Source: Salarias fasciatus
Lineage: Eukaryota; Chordata; Actinopteri; Blenniiformes; Blenniidae
Length of the DNA: 64,000 nucleotides
Direction of reading: 5' to 3'
Assembly: GCF_902148845.1 (NCBI RefSeq)
Contig: NC_043755.1
Coordinates: 13,448,896 to 13,512,895, forward strand
Made by a program: the position numbers and the translations under genes. Below the pieces are notes generated by a model. It saw only the letters and a program-made list of their open reading frames with translations. It was not told where the DNA came from and did no database searches. Positions 12,064 through 28,340 of this stretch are shown one piece after another; positions within the stretch are counted from its first letter, which is position 1, and every line of letters starts with the position of its first letter.

Positions 12064-13490
12064 TGTTATGAGGCTTCAGGGTCGCTGCCAGAGAACATCG
12101 AGCGGCGCAGGCACGACCAAACCGATGTCGAGCGAACTTGATATTTTACCGTACTGCCACCAGAGGGCGCTGCAACACAGGGCCTTGGTTCACAACAAAC
12201 AGAACTGCAGCTCCTGGTTCTGCCACCAGAGGGCGCAGCAGTTCATCAAGTCCGTTGTTCTATCAGGGGTAATCTATAGTTTTGCATGTATATGCATAGA
12301 GCTAAAAAAACAAGAAAAAAAAAACGCATATACAGTATGTGTGCGCGTGTTAGTGCAATCCGAGCCCGGTAATCAGTAATGTGACTTTTCAGTGGGATGT
12401 CATTTTCACACATTTAATCATTAATATTGCAAAAAAATGTAATAATAACCAAAGAACATAAAATCTTTATGTGGTGCTGATGGTTGGTTATGTAGGAAAG
12501 TTATGTATTAACCCAGTATTGACGTTTATGTAATGAAATGTATGTGGGTCACTGGAACCAACCTGGGTTCACTTATTTAAATAGACTTGAAACAGCTGAG
12601 TAATTATTTCAATAGTTTATTGGGTTATACGTGGAAATTAATTCATTGAACTATTTGCAGGATTCAGTTATCTTAAATTACCTCTTTTATTAAAATATAC
12701 TGTTGGGCTTTGTTGGAATCGGAGTTTGAGGAACATCATGAATGATTCTTTTTTTCTTACTGGTCAAACACTCTACACTTGTTCACAAACCTAAAACCAC
12801 AATTCAGCTCACTTCCACAATCTTTTCTCCACGTCGGAGTCATTTCCCTGTGAAATTTTGGTGCTTAACACAATATCTGTTTCATATAGGCTTCCTTGTT
12901 TTCCAGCATTGATCTTAAAGCACACTTTTGTACAGGCAGTCACACTAACTAACATATAAAAAAATCAAAACAGAAACAACTTTAAATTAACTTTTTTCTC
13001 CCCATGAAGTCTGTCTTCATATTGTTACTGAAGTTGCTCAGTCATGTCATTTCAGTTGAGATCACATTGACCATTATCATTTCAGTGTGTGAGTTTTTCA
13101 ACTTTGTGTCACTGCAAACTCAACAATGATGGGAGATGAGATGATCAAATTCATGTCTGTATGTTTTTTGGTCGGCTATCCATTATTTTCAAAGCTTATA
13201 AAGCATTATAGTACAATCATGTAGAACACACGGAGAGTCGCCACAGGACCTGCTCTGCCTCCATACATTTGTGCAGCTTTATGTTGCAGTGGCTGTTTCT
13301 CTGTTATTGCCACTCTGTCACAAAGGAACTCAGTATTCATTGTGTTTGCACGGTGATTGAAATATTTCCTCTTGAAGTGTGGAGTTGATGCAGTTCATCC
13401 ATACATCCATGACCTCTGACCTTCTCGCTATTCCCCCCTTCATGAAATGCATTTAAAATGAAAACAAGTTTCAGTTTCAACAATGAAATA
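12064..13490. other. hint3 upstream region and spacer to ncoa7
   Basis: The segment just right of the hint3 start (12064-12250) is richer in CpG and contains two copies of 'gccaccagagggcgc'-like sequence (near 12157 and 12221). These resemble the core of CTCF sites and could be part of the hint3 promoter. The rest is AT-rich with no exon that I can see. Confidence 0.4.
12154..12241. promoter_or_regulatory. Two CTCF-like core motifs upstream of hint3
   Basis: The sequences 'tgccaccagagggcgctgca' and 'tgccaccagagggcgcagca' lie about 65 bp apart in the same orientation. The core CCACCAGAGGGCGC agrees closely with the vertebrate CTCF consensus (CCASYAGRKGGCRS). Function is inferred from the motif only. 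Confidence 0.65.
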
Positions 13491-14474
13491 TTTATTTAAA
13501 AACTTTGATGCAGGTGTACAAAAAACAGTGGCAGTGCCAGCACTACCTAGTCAGCTCAGTGTTTTTTTTTCATGAGTTTTACTTTTATCATTTTCTTATA
13601 AAACACAAACATTAAATAGAATAACAGTATAAAAGAGATGTAAAAAAAAAATCAGATATGTTTCCTCAGAGTATTGTCCACTCTCAAACGGCACGCACGT
13701 GTCTCACTCATAAAAAACACAAGGAAGTGACAGTTAACCGATGGAATTTGTTCCTCCAATAAACAGCACGCTTCACTCAGCAGGAGCTGTTTATAGTGCA
13801 ATTTTCACTTTCTGGCTTGCTCCTCACTTGCACAAACAAATTTCTAAATCATTTCAAAACAAATTTCATAGCAAACCTCACATCAGCATACAGATACACA
13901 CTTCTCAATCTCATCACCTTATAGTGTTTCGTTATTTTTCCATTGAATAATTTATCCTGAGATCATATACACACTTTTAACTGCAAGTAAATAACAACCA
14001 TTCTTTATAAATAGCACTACATATATGGTTGTTCCACATACAAAGGAAAAAAAAGACAAATCTGTGAAACAGTAAACAGGCTAACAACTGCAGCACACAT
14101 TTAATCTCTTTTTGTGAACTTTGTGTTATAATACTCTCCAGAATCGAAAGAGGCCACGGACGGCTTAAAGCTTCAGATACCAGCAGCGGACTGGATTTAA
14201 CACGGCGCTCCTGCTGATTAGCCAGTAGTAACAGGGCCCTGAATCACAGGGTGCCATCAAGCCACTGCTTAACAGGCATTGATCGGCCACACAGGAAGCC
14301 CACGCTCCACGCTGCGCCTGGGACCATCTGAGCCAGGTGCACAGTGATTAGCTACTGTTTGAGCAGGACTTGCTTCATAGCGGCTAAACCTGACCAGTTT
14401 TTTAAGTACTGTCACTCAAAACAAGGACAGTGACTTTTACTTTGCTTTCAAATTGCCTTTTCAGATGTGTCCCT

Positions 14475-17302
<2,828 letters not shown>

Positions 17303-17400
17303 GGCTGGCTGTGGATGAAGGTGTGGGTAAAACACAGACAGAGCAGCTTCAGTGTTCTCTGCAGTGGAAGCGGTCTAACGCTGAACCTCTGCCATTCCCG

Positions 17401-17409
17401 CTCTATATA
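17401..17409 (-). promoter_or_regulatory. ncoa7: TATA box of the outer ncoa7 short-form promoter
   Basis: The minus strand reads GGTATATAGAG about 100 bp upstream of the MGVAYSVG start codon. It indicates a dedicated promoter for the 274-aa form, independent of the long NCOA7 transcript. Confidence 0.6.
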
Positions 17410-17459
17410 CCTGCCGTTCATGTCCAGATAAGCTCTTTTGACCATTAACCCTTCCTTTC

Positions 17460-18507
17460 CACACGACCTGCACGTATTCGAAAAAAGATTTCACAACGTT
17501 GCTTGAAAGCCAAAGCTGGTTACTGATTAACTCTGGGTCCCTGTCCGCTATTGTGTCCAGAGTTCACAGAGTCACTGTGTCAGAAGCGTCTCAGTGACAG
17601 GATGAAGTGACTTGACTGAAAGGGTTATGCCCCTATTAAAATGAAAACTGCTTGTTTTAGGTAATGTGTGTGTGTGCTTGTATATACACATTTACCTAAC
17701 ATGCATTTTTTTTCCTTTAATGATCATTGCTTCTTCCCATTGACTTAAAATATAAGGAGGTTAGAAGTTTTGAGATGAGCTCTGAAGTTTCAGGAGATTT
17801 TTAACATCATACTGTATCTAGGGGACAGCTGTAGTGGAGTGTTTTACACAGTGGAATGAGTCCTGGATCCTTCCTCCAACCATCCCTGCATGCCAACACT
17901 ACTTCCCTTCTGACTGGACGGTGACAAATGAATGAGGAAGGATGATGGGTGTTTGAAGGAATGCTCGTGGCCTGTAAAAAGAGTCAGCGTGATGTTGAGG
18001 CTGTAACAGCTGTAAAGTTTCATGATGGGTAGTTTGATTTGTCGGTGGTATAATAACTTTCATCAATTTTCTACTTACGTACACAAAAAGGAACGACATT
18101 CAGCTAAACTGCAGCGTGATGATCTATAAAGGTGGTTCCAGAATTGAAACGCAGGCTTGTTCATGTTCTGATATCAGCCCAGCCGATTACAATAGGAACA
18201 TTCGGAGTCAACAATCAGTACTGATGTCACAACGGGCAAATGATGTAGGGGATCAATTTGAGACGGCGTACAATCTGACAAAAAGGCGAGATCAATAGGC
18301 CAACACAGGCTGACAGGCCAATGGGAGCACACACTCAGCAAGTCATGCAGATATGCATGCATCTGTGCAAACACCAGCAGGCAAGCATGCTCTCCTACGT
18401 AAGCCCGCATAACCGAAGCGTGTGGCAGCCCCACAAACACACACACACACTGAGGGAAACTCCGTTTTAACAGGGAGACTTCATCATGTCAGATCTTGTC
18501 AAGAAGC

Positions 18508-18538
<31 letters not shown>

Positions 18539-20460
18539 AATGGACACATAATGTAGCGTTCAACTCAAAACAATAGAGACATTCAACAAAAGGCAAGTAT
18601 GAAAATAAAATTCAACACAAAATGTGTTTTCTCTTTATTCACATTAATGCTTGTAGCTACCTGCCGGAGTGTTATGACAGGGCAGAGGATGTTCATGTTT
18701 AAATTACTTCTGAAGGTGCTGTTCTAATAGAACAAGTTATTAAAAACTGCTGGTTCCTCATCAATAAACTGCATATTGTTTCTTGAATTCCACCCAGCCT
18801 AACTGTGTGAAGTTTGCATGTTCTCCCCAACAACCAGGTGCTCCAGTTCCCTCCCACTGTTTAAACACATGCTATTGAGGTTACATGGCCTCTCTGAAGG
18901 GCCCACAGGTATCAGCATAAGAATGTAGTGTGTACGATGACTTTGCCCACAATCAGCTGAGATCAAGCCCATGCCGTTCAAACTGACAAAGCAGAAGTCC
19001 TGTTTCACTCTGGTGAGCCAAATCAAAAGATGAAATCTCCTTTGACACAGTATTCACCAGCATTGACCTTCACATGACATCAGACTGTAATTTGGTCTCG
19101 GGGAAATTACACCAGTTTGTAACCACACACACACACACTCACACACGCAAGTGCGCAGAGGCACGCACTCACAGGCCGTGTTTCCCTGGTTTTCTTGGCA
19201 GGTCTGAGGAGCTGTTACTGCTTCACCCCTCCTCCAATTCCCGTAAATCCGTTCAGAACAATTCCAAGCACACGCGCACACACCCATACCCACACACACA
19301 TCCAGGGGCGTTCACAAACTCAGACCAGCGCAGCGCTGCAGGCTGATGCAGTGACGCGCTCATCCAGCCCTGTAAACATGTGGCTTGCAGTAAATAAACT
19401 TCTGACTTTTCAGATTGATGCTTCTTCAGTCATTTGGAAGGAAACTCAGCGTCGTGGACTGATGCAACACACTCAACAGAACAAATAAGGAATCCAGCGT
19501 CAGGAAGTTCTGATCAAATGTAAAAATGAGACAGTTTCGTTACAGAGACCTGGAATTCTCACCTAGGGATTAAATTCTCCTGTTTGATATATTTTGTAGT
19601 CACCAGATCCAGGCCTCGATCACAAGTGGTACCAAATCGGTATCTGACGTCTTTCAATATGATCGCCGAATGGTCAAGTGGCATGCGTACGGTCGCCATA
19701 TGATCGGACTGATGCCATGAAGCTGCACTGGAAGAAGCAGACCAGAGGAGGCAACGCTCCTTTTTCTCAATCCCCCTCCTTCCTTTGATTGTTATTTTAT
19801 CTGAATTGTGTCACCTAATTTCGCACGACCACTTGAAAATGTTGATACAGGCGCTGACTTGTGTGGCGTCCATATTTACTTCTATAAACAGCATGCGGCG
19901 AGCTGCCATGCTTTCTTCAGCGTACGCCGGTCATACCCACAGCAAATCACACCGAGTGTTATTAAAAAGCTGCTGTGACAGCACTAAAATTCACTCCACA
20001 CCACAAGCGTCCATGTAGAGATCACACAACCGGAATGAGGTAAGAATTAACGTGAAGTGACATAGATTTGCCTTGACTGTTCATGGCGACGAGGACCTGA
20101 AAGTGGCTGGTGTTCCTTGGCCGTTGGCCACCATGTGACTGAGAGGCAGGAAGCAGCAGCCTCATCACAACTTTATACCTCTTCATTGTTAAAAGATTAT
20201 GAATGTCACAAATTAGTTATGTCTGTGACGCAAACTCTGGCAAAACTTTGCCAATTCTCTGCAACTTTTGTGTAATGTTTAGCTTAAAATTACATTCAGT
20301 GCAATTCGTGATGAGCTTTGTAACATTTGAGATGAAGTTAGGATAAAACGTTGCGTACAATCAAGAATTACTGTTGCTTGAAAAGACCTACAGGGGATGA
20401 AAAAAGCATGAAAATACAGCAGTAAGAACACAGATGAACTAAGAAGACATCAGGAAAGAG
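17460..20460. other. Gene-free spacer
   Basis: No exon-like frame with good splice sites is visible. It holds a 26-base poly-T tract near 18511-18535, short CA repeats at 18440 and 19125-19145, and a SINE remnant. The stretch 19560-20160 is richer in CpG than its surroundings, with no recognisable feature. Confidence 0.5.
18800..18890 (+). repeat. Degenerate V-SINE core fragment
   Basis: 'gtgaagtttgcatgttctcc' and 'ctccagttccctcccactgt' match the conserved central part of the V-SINE seen intact at about 41.93 kb. Both ends are missing. Confidence 0.55.
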
Positions 20461-20720
20461 GTTTAAATTAGTGCTGTCAGTTTTAATCGCATTGATCGCA
20501 ATTTAATCGCATTGATCGCAATTAATCGTGATTAATTCATGGAGAACTGTCAACAATTAACTTTTTTAAAGTTGAGATTAATTGCAATGAAGAATCTAAT
20601 CCTCATAAATCAGTCCCAATGTCAGGAAAAAACACTATTATCCACTAGTTCTTTTCTTTGACCCAATTGGCAGACCTCAATGGATTAATCACGATTAAAA
20701 TTGATAGCACTAGTTTAGAT
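20461..20720. mobile_element. hAT-type MITE with 8-bp target duplication
   Basis: The element runs from 20469 to 20712 (244 bp). The left end is TAGTGCTGTCAGTTTTAATC and the right end, read inverted, is TAGTGCTATCAATTTTAATC. The flanks are gtttaaat (20461-20468) and gtttagat (20713-20720), an 8-bp duplication with one mismatch. TIRs plus an 8-bp duplication fit the hAT superfamily. The interior is built of attaatcg-like repeats and has no coding capacity. Confidence 0.82.
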
Positions 20721-22806
20721 ACACCCCGTCAGGCTGAGGAGATACAGGCTGAAACACTTGAAGAGAAATCAGAGAGTGAGAAAACATTAGAAGAGTCACA
20801 AGAAACAAGAGAGGAAATACATACTAGACATGGGTTACATTAGAATAAATAAACCAGAAATACAGAACAAAACCATAAATATAAACCCGACAGTTTAAAC
20901 ACAAGAAACGAGAAATGAGAACCAAAACCACACAATAATGGATATCAGATCACGTACCGGAAACACAAGTACTGTGAGGAGGAAGGTGTGAGGGAACGAT
21001 AGGAAGAAGACATGTAGGCGAAGAAGGGAACATAAGACTTAAGGTCATGACAAATAAGCCCAGTTAGCCAGTTTCTTCAGATCCCATCATTTCAAGTCTT
21101 TTTCAGAGCCGCAGAGCATAAATAATGACAGAAGACTTCACCTGTTTTTCTAAGACTCGTTCCTAAAGCTCCGTATTCTACAGCGTTGTCCGTGTGTTTA
21201 AAAATTAGACCGAATGCGTGAATGAACACATCTTTTGAAAGGTTGAGATTGTTGCAATACTATAACAGGATTTTCCTGAAGTTATGGGGTTGTACAAGTG
21301 AAGAATTCAGAGAAAGTCAAACTACTCAAAATCCTCTAAAGTGCACGCTGCATTTGACTCTCATCCCTCCCAATAAGTCGCACCGTGGCGATGCCACAAT
21401 GATCTGACAAAGCAGCGCATGCTTCAAGAATTTCCTTGATGGTGCACTTTAGTAACCTTGCATAGCAGATGGGTCTGCCTGATTCAGTTCCTAAATCCTG
21501 CAGATCCGTGGCGGACATATGAAACTGTCCATCTGGCATTTCAGGTTAGCACTTTAGTAACGTATGACTTAAATTTGCCAAACAGTTTGCAAATCTCATC
21601 ATTTTCCAGAGTTGAAAGTAATAAATTTTACTATGTCACGAAAAATCTAAGTTTATTTTGACTCTGATGACCACAACACATCTGAAAAAGTTCATTGCAT
21701 GTTGCTTCAGTGCCCCAACATTCGAAATCTGATGCCAAGCCAGGTGTTGAGGGAACTGATCAAAATATTGTGGTCCATACTGCGGTCAGATAGATCGACA
21801 ACACTAGATAAAAGGATGGGATTTTTTTTCTTCCTTCATTTAGTAAAGAGACATATGTTTGAGTTGCACTTTGATCATATTTGATGAAGTAATCATGTCA
21901 GTGAAATGTCATGACCACCAGTTGATCCTCTATGAGACATTGATTTTCCTGTTCTCAACTATTCAAAGGTACAGGATGTGTGGGGTTTTTGTGTGGGTCT
22001 ACATAGGAAACTGTTCAGAACTCTGAGGTGTATTTATGAAAAAACAAAAAGGTGCAGTGTTCTGACAAGGATGTAACTTTGCTTTACAGTAAACAAGTCC
22101 GAATGATTATCGAACAGCAGAGGACATTTGTCAGTCAATTTAAAGTGCATGGTCGCAGTCAAGAGGCATCGGGTGAAAGTGTATCAGTCTGGTGTACACG
22201 TGAAGCAACTCCAGCTGAAATGCAGCTGTCCATACATGTAGCAGTGGTGGTAAACCCTCGCTTCATTTCTCAAAGGATAGTAAGAAAAGTGACAAGCTTT
22301 TGTGAGCAAATTGAAAGTAATCATTGGTGCTAATTTTTAAAAGTTTAAAGTTAAGACTATTGTAGAAAAAAAATGTCAAGATCATTCACGCCATGAATGT
22401 CTTTTCTTCTGATCTTCAAATTGAGTGTCCATTAATGTTCCCACTGTCCATAGTTCAGTGCAAATCTCCTTCCCTCTTTTTATTTGATTGTGCATAGTCC
22501 AGTTTTTTCTCTTTTTTTTCCCACTGGCTGCTTGCTGGAGAGCTTTCGTCTGCAGAATCAGGTTAATGCAGTTTTTGCTTTGGTGCTTTTTTTTTTTGCT
22601 TGACTGCAACAAATCTCTGAGTTCAGATAAAACTGGTTTGTGCTGGATGCAACACTGCTAATCTGTTTGTGCATTGTGTGCTTCTGTTGGAGGATAGTGA
22701 CAAGAAATCATTGCAGCACTACAAAGAGTTCGCATCCGGTGAATTCTTCACCTTCGGGATTGTAAACCTACATCTTTACATGGCATCAATATTCCTTCTT
22801 TTTATG

Positions 22807-22866
<60 letters not shown>

Positions 22867-25800
22867 GCCCTGTTGCCCCTTTCTCCACGGCAAACTGCTT
22901 ACTTAGCACTTAAATAACTGAGACATTTAACTTTAAATGCCATTTAGTGACCTTCTGATGCAACAAGTGAAGCAAGAGACTGAGTAAAGGACAGATTTAG
23001 GCCTGTTGGCAGTGTAATAGCTGTGAAACCGGGTTAATCAGTGATGTTTCTGACAGAGTGAGCCGTTCACTGACATACATGAAGGACAGCAGGTCTTTAA
23101 GTGAACACGGATTTAGAAATACGTGAAACCCAGAAGAAGAAACCAAACTGGAACTCTCTTTGCAGCGAGCATGCTGTGCATGGAAAGTTTGACGTTAAGG
23201 TGTGAAGAAAAAAAAAAAAAAAAACTAGGTTAAACCCAGGAAATGTCTGTCGTGGTTGTCCGCAGATTGTTAACCATGACAGTTAACTCTCCAAAGCAGT
23301 GATGATGAGCAGTATGTTATTTGTAAAATGAACTAAGATAACCCAGAGGCTCTTTTTGCTGGAGTCCCATTTTGTCACTGATGTGAGTTCATTGGTTTTC
23401 CCATCGACTGAAAAAGTTGAACCGCGTGGGGGAACCACTGCAAAATTTGGGCAAACGGTCACGGACTTTAAAGTGTGTTTCTCATCTGCTCAAACATTAA
23501 AACACTGATTCACTATCTTTTTCCTTATATTAGCACTGGTAGAGGCACGTTCCAATTAGCCTGTAACACATGAGATGCTCTGAAGCTGAAATGTAAAGAC
23601 TCACAAAAAAAAAAAAAAAAAAAAAAAGACTAGAACAGACAAGTGAGGTGGAAATGGAGGGCAAAGCAAATACAAGGTGATCTGAATCATATGGAGCAGA
23701 GGGCTGTTAGAGCCTGTCATCTAACCTCCATCTGATCAAACTAATAAAACCATGGAACAGAAAAAGCTCTGCCAGATAAAGAACTCAATCTACACCTGGA
23801 CGGCATGGCACATTTCTCTGGTGATCTTAAAAAGCAAATTCGATGAATCACCATCTGTTTTCCTCCTGAAGGTGTGGGTGCAGTTTAGAGAAACCGCACC
23901 TCCAGCCCTGATGCCCCCCTGCCCTGCTTACAGTACGTCTCTGTGGTGTAGTGTGTAGCTTATTTGATAATTCAGTTTGCTTATGTGAAGGTTGGAGATC
24001 CACCTTTTGCCAACGATAAAATAACATTCTCAGACTAAAAAAAAATGTCATTAAAAAGTGCATTTTTTATTCCTGAATCTGTTGTATCTGTGCTGAAGAG
24101 TTATTGCAGAGATAAAATAGACCTAAAAAAAAACTCCAACATAACAACAGTAGCAACAAATAACGAAAGATTTTTAACTAGAATAATTAATGTAACCTGA
24201 ACAGTAAAAGTCTGGTTAAATTGGTGTGCAAATGTGTGTGTGAATGTGATTAACAGTGTAAAGCACTCAAACAGTCAAAAAATCCCATATAAGTGAAATC
24301 CAGTTATCATTTTCACTGTAGGCTTGATCAACTTATTCTTCTTTGGTGTTTCATGAGGAATTTAGAACGAGCTGTCCCTTCATTTAAGTAATCTCAGTCC
24401 ATTCACCGCCCTTAATGTGTCAGATCAAACAGAATATGGTGGCCTGCCAAGATCAACCACACTCAGTAAACTAAACTGCTTCTGGACTTTAGACCAGGCT
24501 GGACTTTACAGAGAAAAAGGCGAGGTCAGCTCCATTATTCTGTCACTCTGTGTTCTTTTATGAATCCCAAAAATACTAGACGTGTCTTTTTATGAGCAAA
24601 GGATTACATGGAGAAAATTTACATCTTACAAAAGACTGAAATGATGTAAATATACAAATTAGACTTACTGCAGTCAGCACTGAAACTGAAAATATGTTGA
24701 AATATTTTATATGAAATATATGAAAAACAGCAAGCAGCCTTGGCATCCACCCAGTAGAGCAGTAGAAAGATGGTTAGTGTGATCAATAATCGACATATGG
24801 AAATACTGAAAAAGAGTAAACCTATTGCTCCATGACCTATTTTGGATTGACTAGAGCACAGCTGAAGCCCCACTAGTTGCTTCATCTGGGATACACACAA
24901 CCCCCGCACATGGAGTAACGCACATTTGCTCGGCTCATTTTACCATAAAGCCAAGATGACACCATATAGTACCTGTGACTCCAAACTGGCTTTAAAAATC
25001 TGCAGTGTAAGGCCAGCTCTGCATGAGTTACTGCTGCCTGATGTGAGCCATGCACGTGCACACTGGCAGCGGTTCGTATCAGAGGTCAGTGGAAATAGCC
25101 TGTTTTTATGATACGTATAAAAACATTACTTAGCAGGTGTGCTGACATCACTGTGTTCTCAAACGTGCGGCACGTTATAATGTGAAATCAGACGGGCCTG
25201 CTGAATGCAGAATGTTTGTTATCGTTCTAGGCAGGAGTATTCTTTTATTATACACCTCAGTTTGATTGCCTTTCACCTCGACTGTTTTATGAAGTGCAAA
25301 GATATGGATATCCAGTGCCTGCTTTAGCACATCAACCAGACCTACGACTTGTAAGGCCACGATTGAGGCACAGAACTTCATCTTTTGAAGCAGATTGAAC
25401 ATCAAAGATGCACATCATTTACCGTTTTTAATTGACTCAAGACTGAAACATTTTAGGCTTTCAAATGTGACCATTTGCATTTTTCTTAATGTAGCTTGTT
25501 GGTTTCTGTTAAGTACTTTAAAAAGAAAAAATCTGGACAGCAAGAGTTTCCTTACAAGGCCTGGAAGAATAAAATGAAACATTGCAGGCCTTTAGACACT
25601 GTTATGAAACCTCTTCTCCCTACTCACCAAGCACTTCCTGAGATTAAAGCCACTTTGCAGAGTAGGAGAGACTCCATTTCATAACTGAGCTGATCATTCA
25701 GATTGTATCAACAGGTTTTGTAATGTGATTACTTGAACTATTTTGAGGGACTGTGATACTGGAGGTAATGTTGCTATTATTGTTCTCAAATGAAGTTTGC

Positions 25801-26183
25801 TGCAATCAAGCACTGCAGTGTTATTAAGTAGTTGGTGTAGTTTTTGTTGTTTATTTTAGATTTATAGTTATATTTTAGTTTCATTACAAGACAATATACA
25901 AACTGTAGAGAACAATACCTTCCAAAAAGTAATAAAATGCATTGATTAAAATTGTTGATACAAAATAGAAGTGAAGGGTTGCCTTGGGAGAGAAGGAGAG
26001 ATGGGAATTTTCTGAGATGTGTTCAATCTGTGAGCTCTTTCCCTCCAATAATTCCTGTCTCCTAGAGACAAGTGAGTGATGAGATGCTCCGTCTTGCAAC
26101 CCAAATACTTTAAGCATGTGGACAGGAATGTCTGCAGTGGGAGGTGTTGCGGAGGCAGATCCAAATGTTTGTACATGTCTGAC
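20721..26183. other. Gene-free spacer
   Basis: This is AT-rich sequence with poly-A tracts near 23206 and 23610, and a long (TC)n run. I recognise no protein domain or RNA gene in it. Confidence 0.5.
22809..22862. repeat. (TC)n microsatellite
   Basis: About 27 uninterrupted TC units. Confidence 0.97.
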
Positions 26184-26747
26184 TTAAAGCTAGGGTCGAC
26201 GATCTTGGAAAACTAGCATGCAGCACAAATGTAGCATCTCCCCAAGGCTCCGCCCAGCTCCCACCCCATTGGAGGAGCTCCCGTTGGGAGCGAACACACT
26301 GGACGCGGAAGTGCCGCGCGCGGAAGCACCACCCGCACGGAGTTTGTGATCGCCTCCAATGTTATTAACCTTTCTGACTGCCCGCACACAACGTGCATAG
26401 GAGCGCAGCGCGCCTGCTCCGCTTCCTTCTATTTTTTTTCACACGAGTCTCGAGCGCCGAGAGCGCCTTGGCAACGCGCGCACACTGAACCAGGGCCAGT
26501 GCACGCCACTGAAATGTACGCGCAGGGGGCTGGTAGAATGGCGAAGGGATTTGATTGGTTTCTTAAGAGCGGTCCGTGCCTTACGATTGGTCGGAGTTTT
26601 TACTGTCCTGTGGCCGCTACAGTGGTCAGATTTTTTCTGCACCTTTTTCCGTACACATAATGTATTGACTTCTCCCAGGGGGCAAGGAGCATTTCACTCA
26701 GTATGACAAGAAGTTCTTTTGGACAACATCGTCTACCCTAGCTTTAA
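26184..26747. mobile_element. CpG-rich MITE with TTAA ends (Kolobok- or piggyBac-like)
   Basis: The left end is TTAA followed by AGCTAGGGTCGACGAT; the right end, inverted, is TTAA followed by AGCTAGGGTAGACGAT. So 15 of 16 terminal bases pair, and both flanks are TTAA. Termini starting with AG next to TTAA fit Kolobok better than piggyBac, whose ends start with CCC. The 564-bp interior is GC- and CpG-rich and non-coding. Confidence 0.72.
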
Positions 26748-26790
26748 TGAAATGGCAACCTGCTCAGGACGTCACCATAATCAACTGGGT

Positions 26791-26826
26791 CCGATGGATG
26801 GATGAATGGATGGATGGATGGATGAA
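26791..26826. repeat. (GATG)n microsatellite
   Basis: Tandem GATG/GATGAATG units lie just after the TTAA-type MITE. Such tails often mark SINE 3' ends, but no SINE body is clear here. Confidence 0.8.
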
Positions 26827-26829
26827 CAC

Positions 26830-28340
26830 TTGCATCAGGGACTCTTGCTTTAGTGCCGCTTTATGCCTTTATGAAGATGATTATAATAAGAAGTTGGCCA
26901 TAGTCTCTCTCTCGTTTTTGTTGCTGTCATGCATTTTTCGATTTATCTTAGGAGACAGTGTGATTTAGTTTAATGCCTTAGAAGACAGACTTAAAATAAA
27001 AACAAACAAAACCAAGAATGTACAGCTGTGACGGAGGATATAAAAGTGGGTCACTTCCTGAGACCTATAGTTTCAGACATCACAGTTTCACCACGTCACT
27101 TGTCCTTGTTCACTTTCAACCGGTGAACTTTTGCGTTTATGTCTTAGGTAGATCTAAAACTGGGGACATGGTGGGACATCTCCTGCGGGAGAAAATTTGC
27201 AGCACATGTTGATTGGAAAATGAAGAAAGGTGTATTCTTTGATGACTGACAACCTGCAAGATAAACTTGCTGTCTAATGTAATTACAGCCAGAGTTATGT
27301 GCAAATTAAGCCATGCATGCAGGTTTTCTTGCTTGTGGAAGCTCAATGGCGGCATCTAGTGGACAAATGAGATATAGGAGGCATTAAACTTTTTTTTATC
27401 ATCGAACTGTTTGCATGTTCCTGACCTTTTGAACATGAAGATAGAAATCGTTAGTTATTGATAGATGATATACACAATAATTACATAAATAAGATAAATA
27501 AACAATGACAACCAAAACAGCACAGACTGCGATCTTACTCAACAACATGAGCGTCAGTTTGATCAATACAAAAAAAAAAAAGTTTGATCAATACATGATT
27601 ACACCTGCAGCCATAATAATCTCTCAACATTTTCAAGACTGGTTCCACTTGAGAAACCGAACAGGGATATAGACATTGTCAGAGGCCCTGAACAATGCCT
27701 GCAAAACACCAATTAAAAGAAACTTCAGAGAACACCAATTAAAAGAAATGACAGAGAACAATAGTTTATTTAAAAAAAAAACACACACACACGCACAGAT
27801 ATTAAATTTTTGGCATCATAAGGAAAGGAAAATCATCATAACAAAGAATTGTGAGGGGGTGTACTTAATAGTGTTCTAAAAACAGATTTAAAGAAGTGAG
27901 CATCTCTACACATTACACTTTATAGACAAAGAAAATAAAGTATATAACATGAAAAATGGAAATTAAGTGAAACCAAAATGAAATTAATTGCTTATTTCAC
28001 TCAATTTGAGCATGATTTAACTAAATGGCGAATGTGTAACATGTTTCACAGAAAATATGATTTTTTGGAAACTCAACGCTGAAGGAGGAAGTGCATGGCA
28101 TAAAATACACTCACAAGAAAACCAGATGTTATCAAATCACTTACAGTAAAGTGGTATATATAAACTGCTGTATGTGCAGATCCTGTTTCATAATTAGCAA
28201 AGATTCAACAACTTTACACAACTACTTTGGATAATATGATAGTGTTTCACATTACAAAACCCTGTGATAACAAAATTAACCAAAAAAAAAAGAATTTCCA
28301 TCAATGCACTGAACTGAAATCATCATATTAAAATTTTTGG
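26830..28340. other. AT-rich spacer
   Basis: No exon, RNA gene or recognisable repeat is seen, apart from a short direct duplication of 'gtttgatcaatacaa' near 27558 and 27581 and of 'caccaattaaaagaaa' near 27708 and 27734. Confidence 0.45.

Noticed and set aside
18174-18446. 90-codon minus-strand frame
   Set aside because: No homology, low complexity near CA repeats and no splice or promoter context.
22052-22333. 93-codon plus-strand frame starting MQCSDKDVTLLYSKQ
   Set aside because: It faintly recalls transposon helix-turn-helix starts, but no domain, neighbour or repeat supports it.
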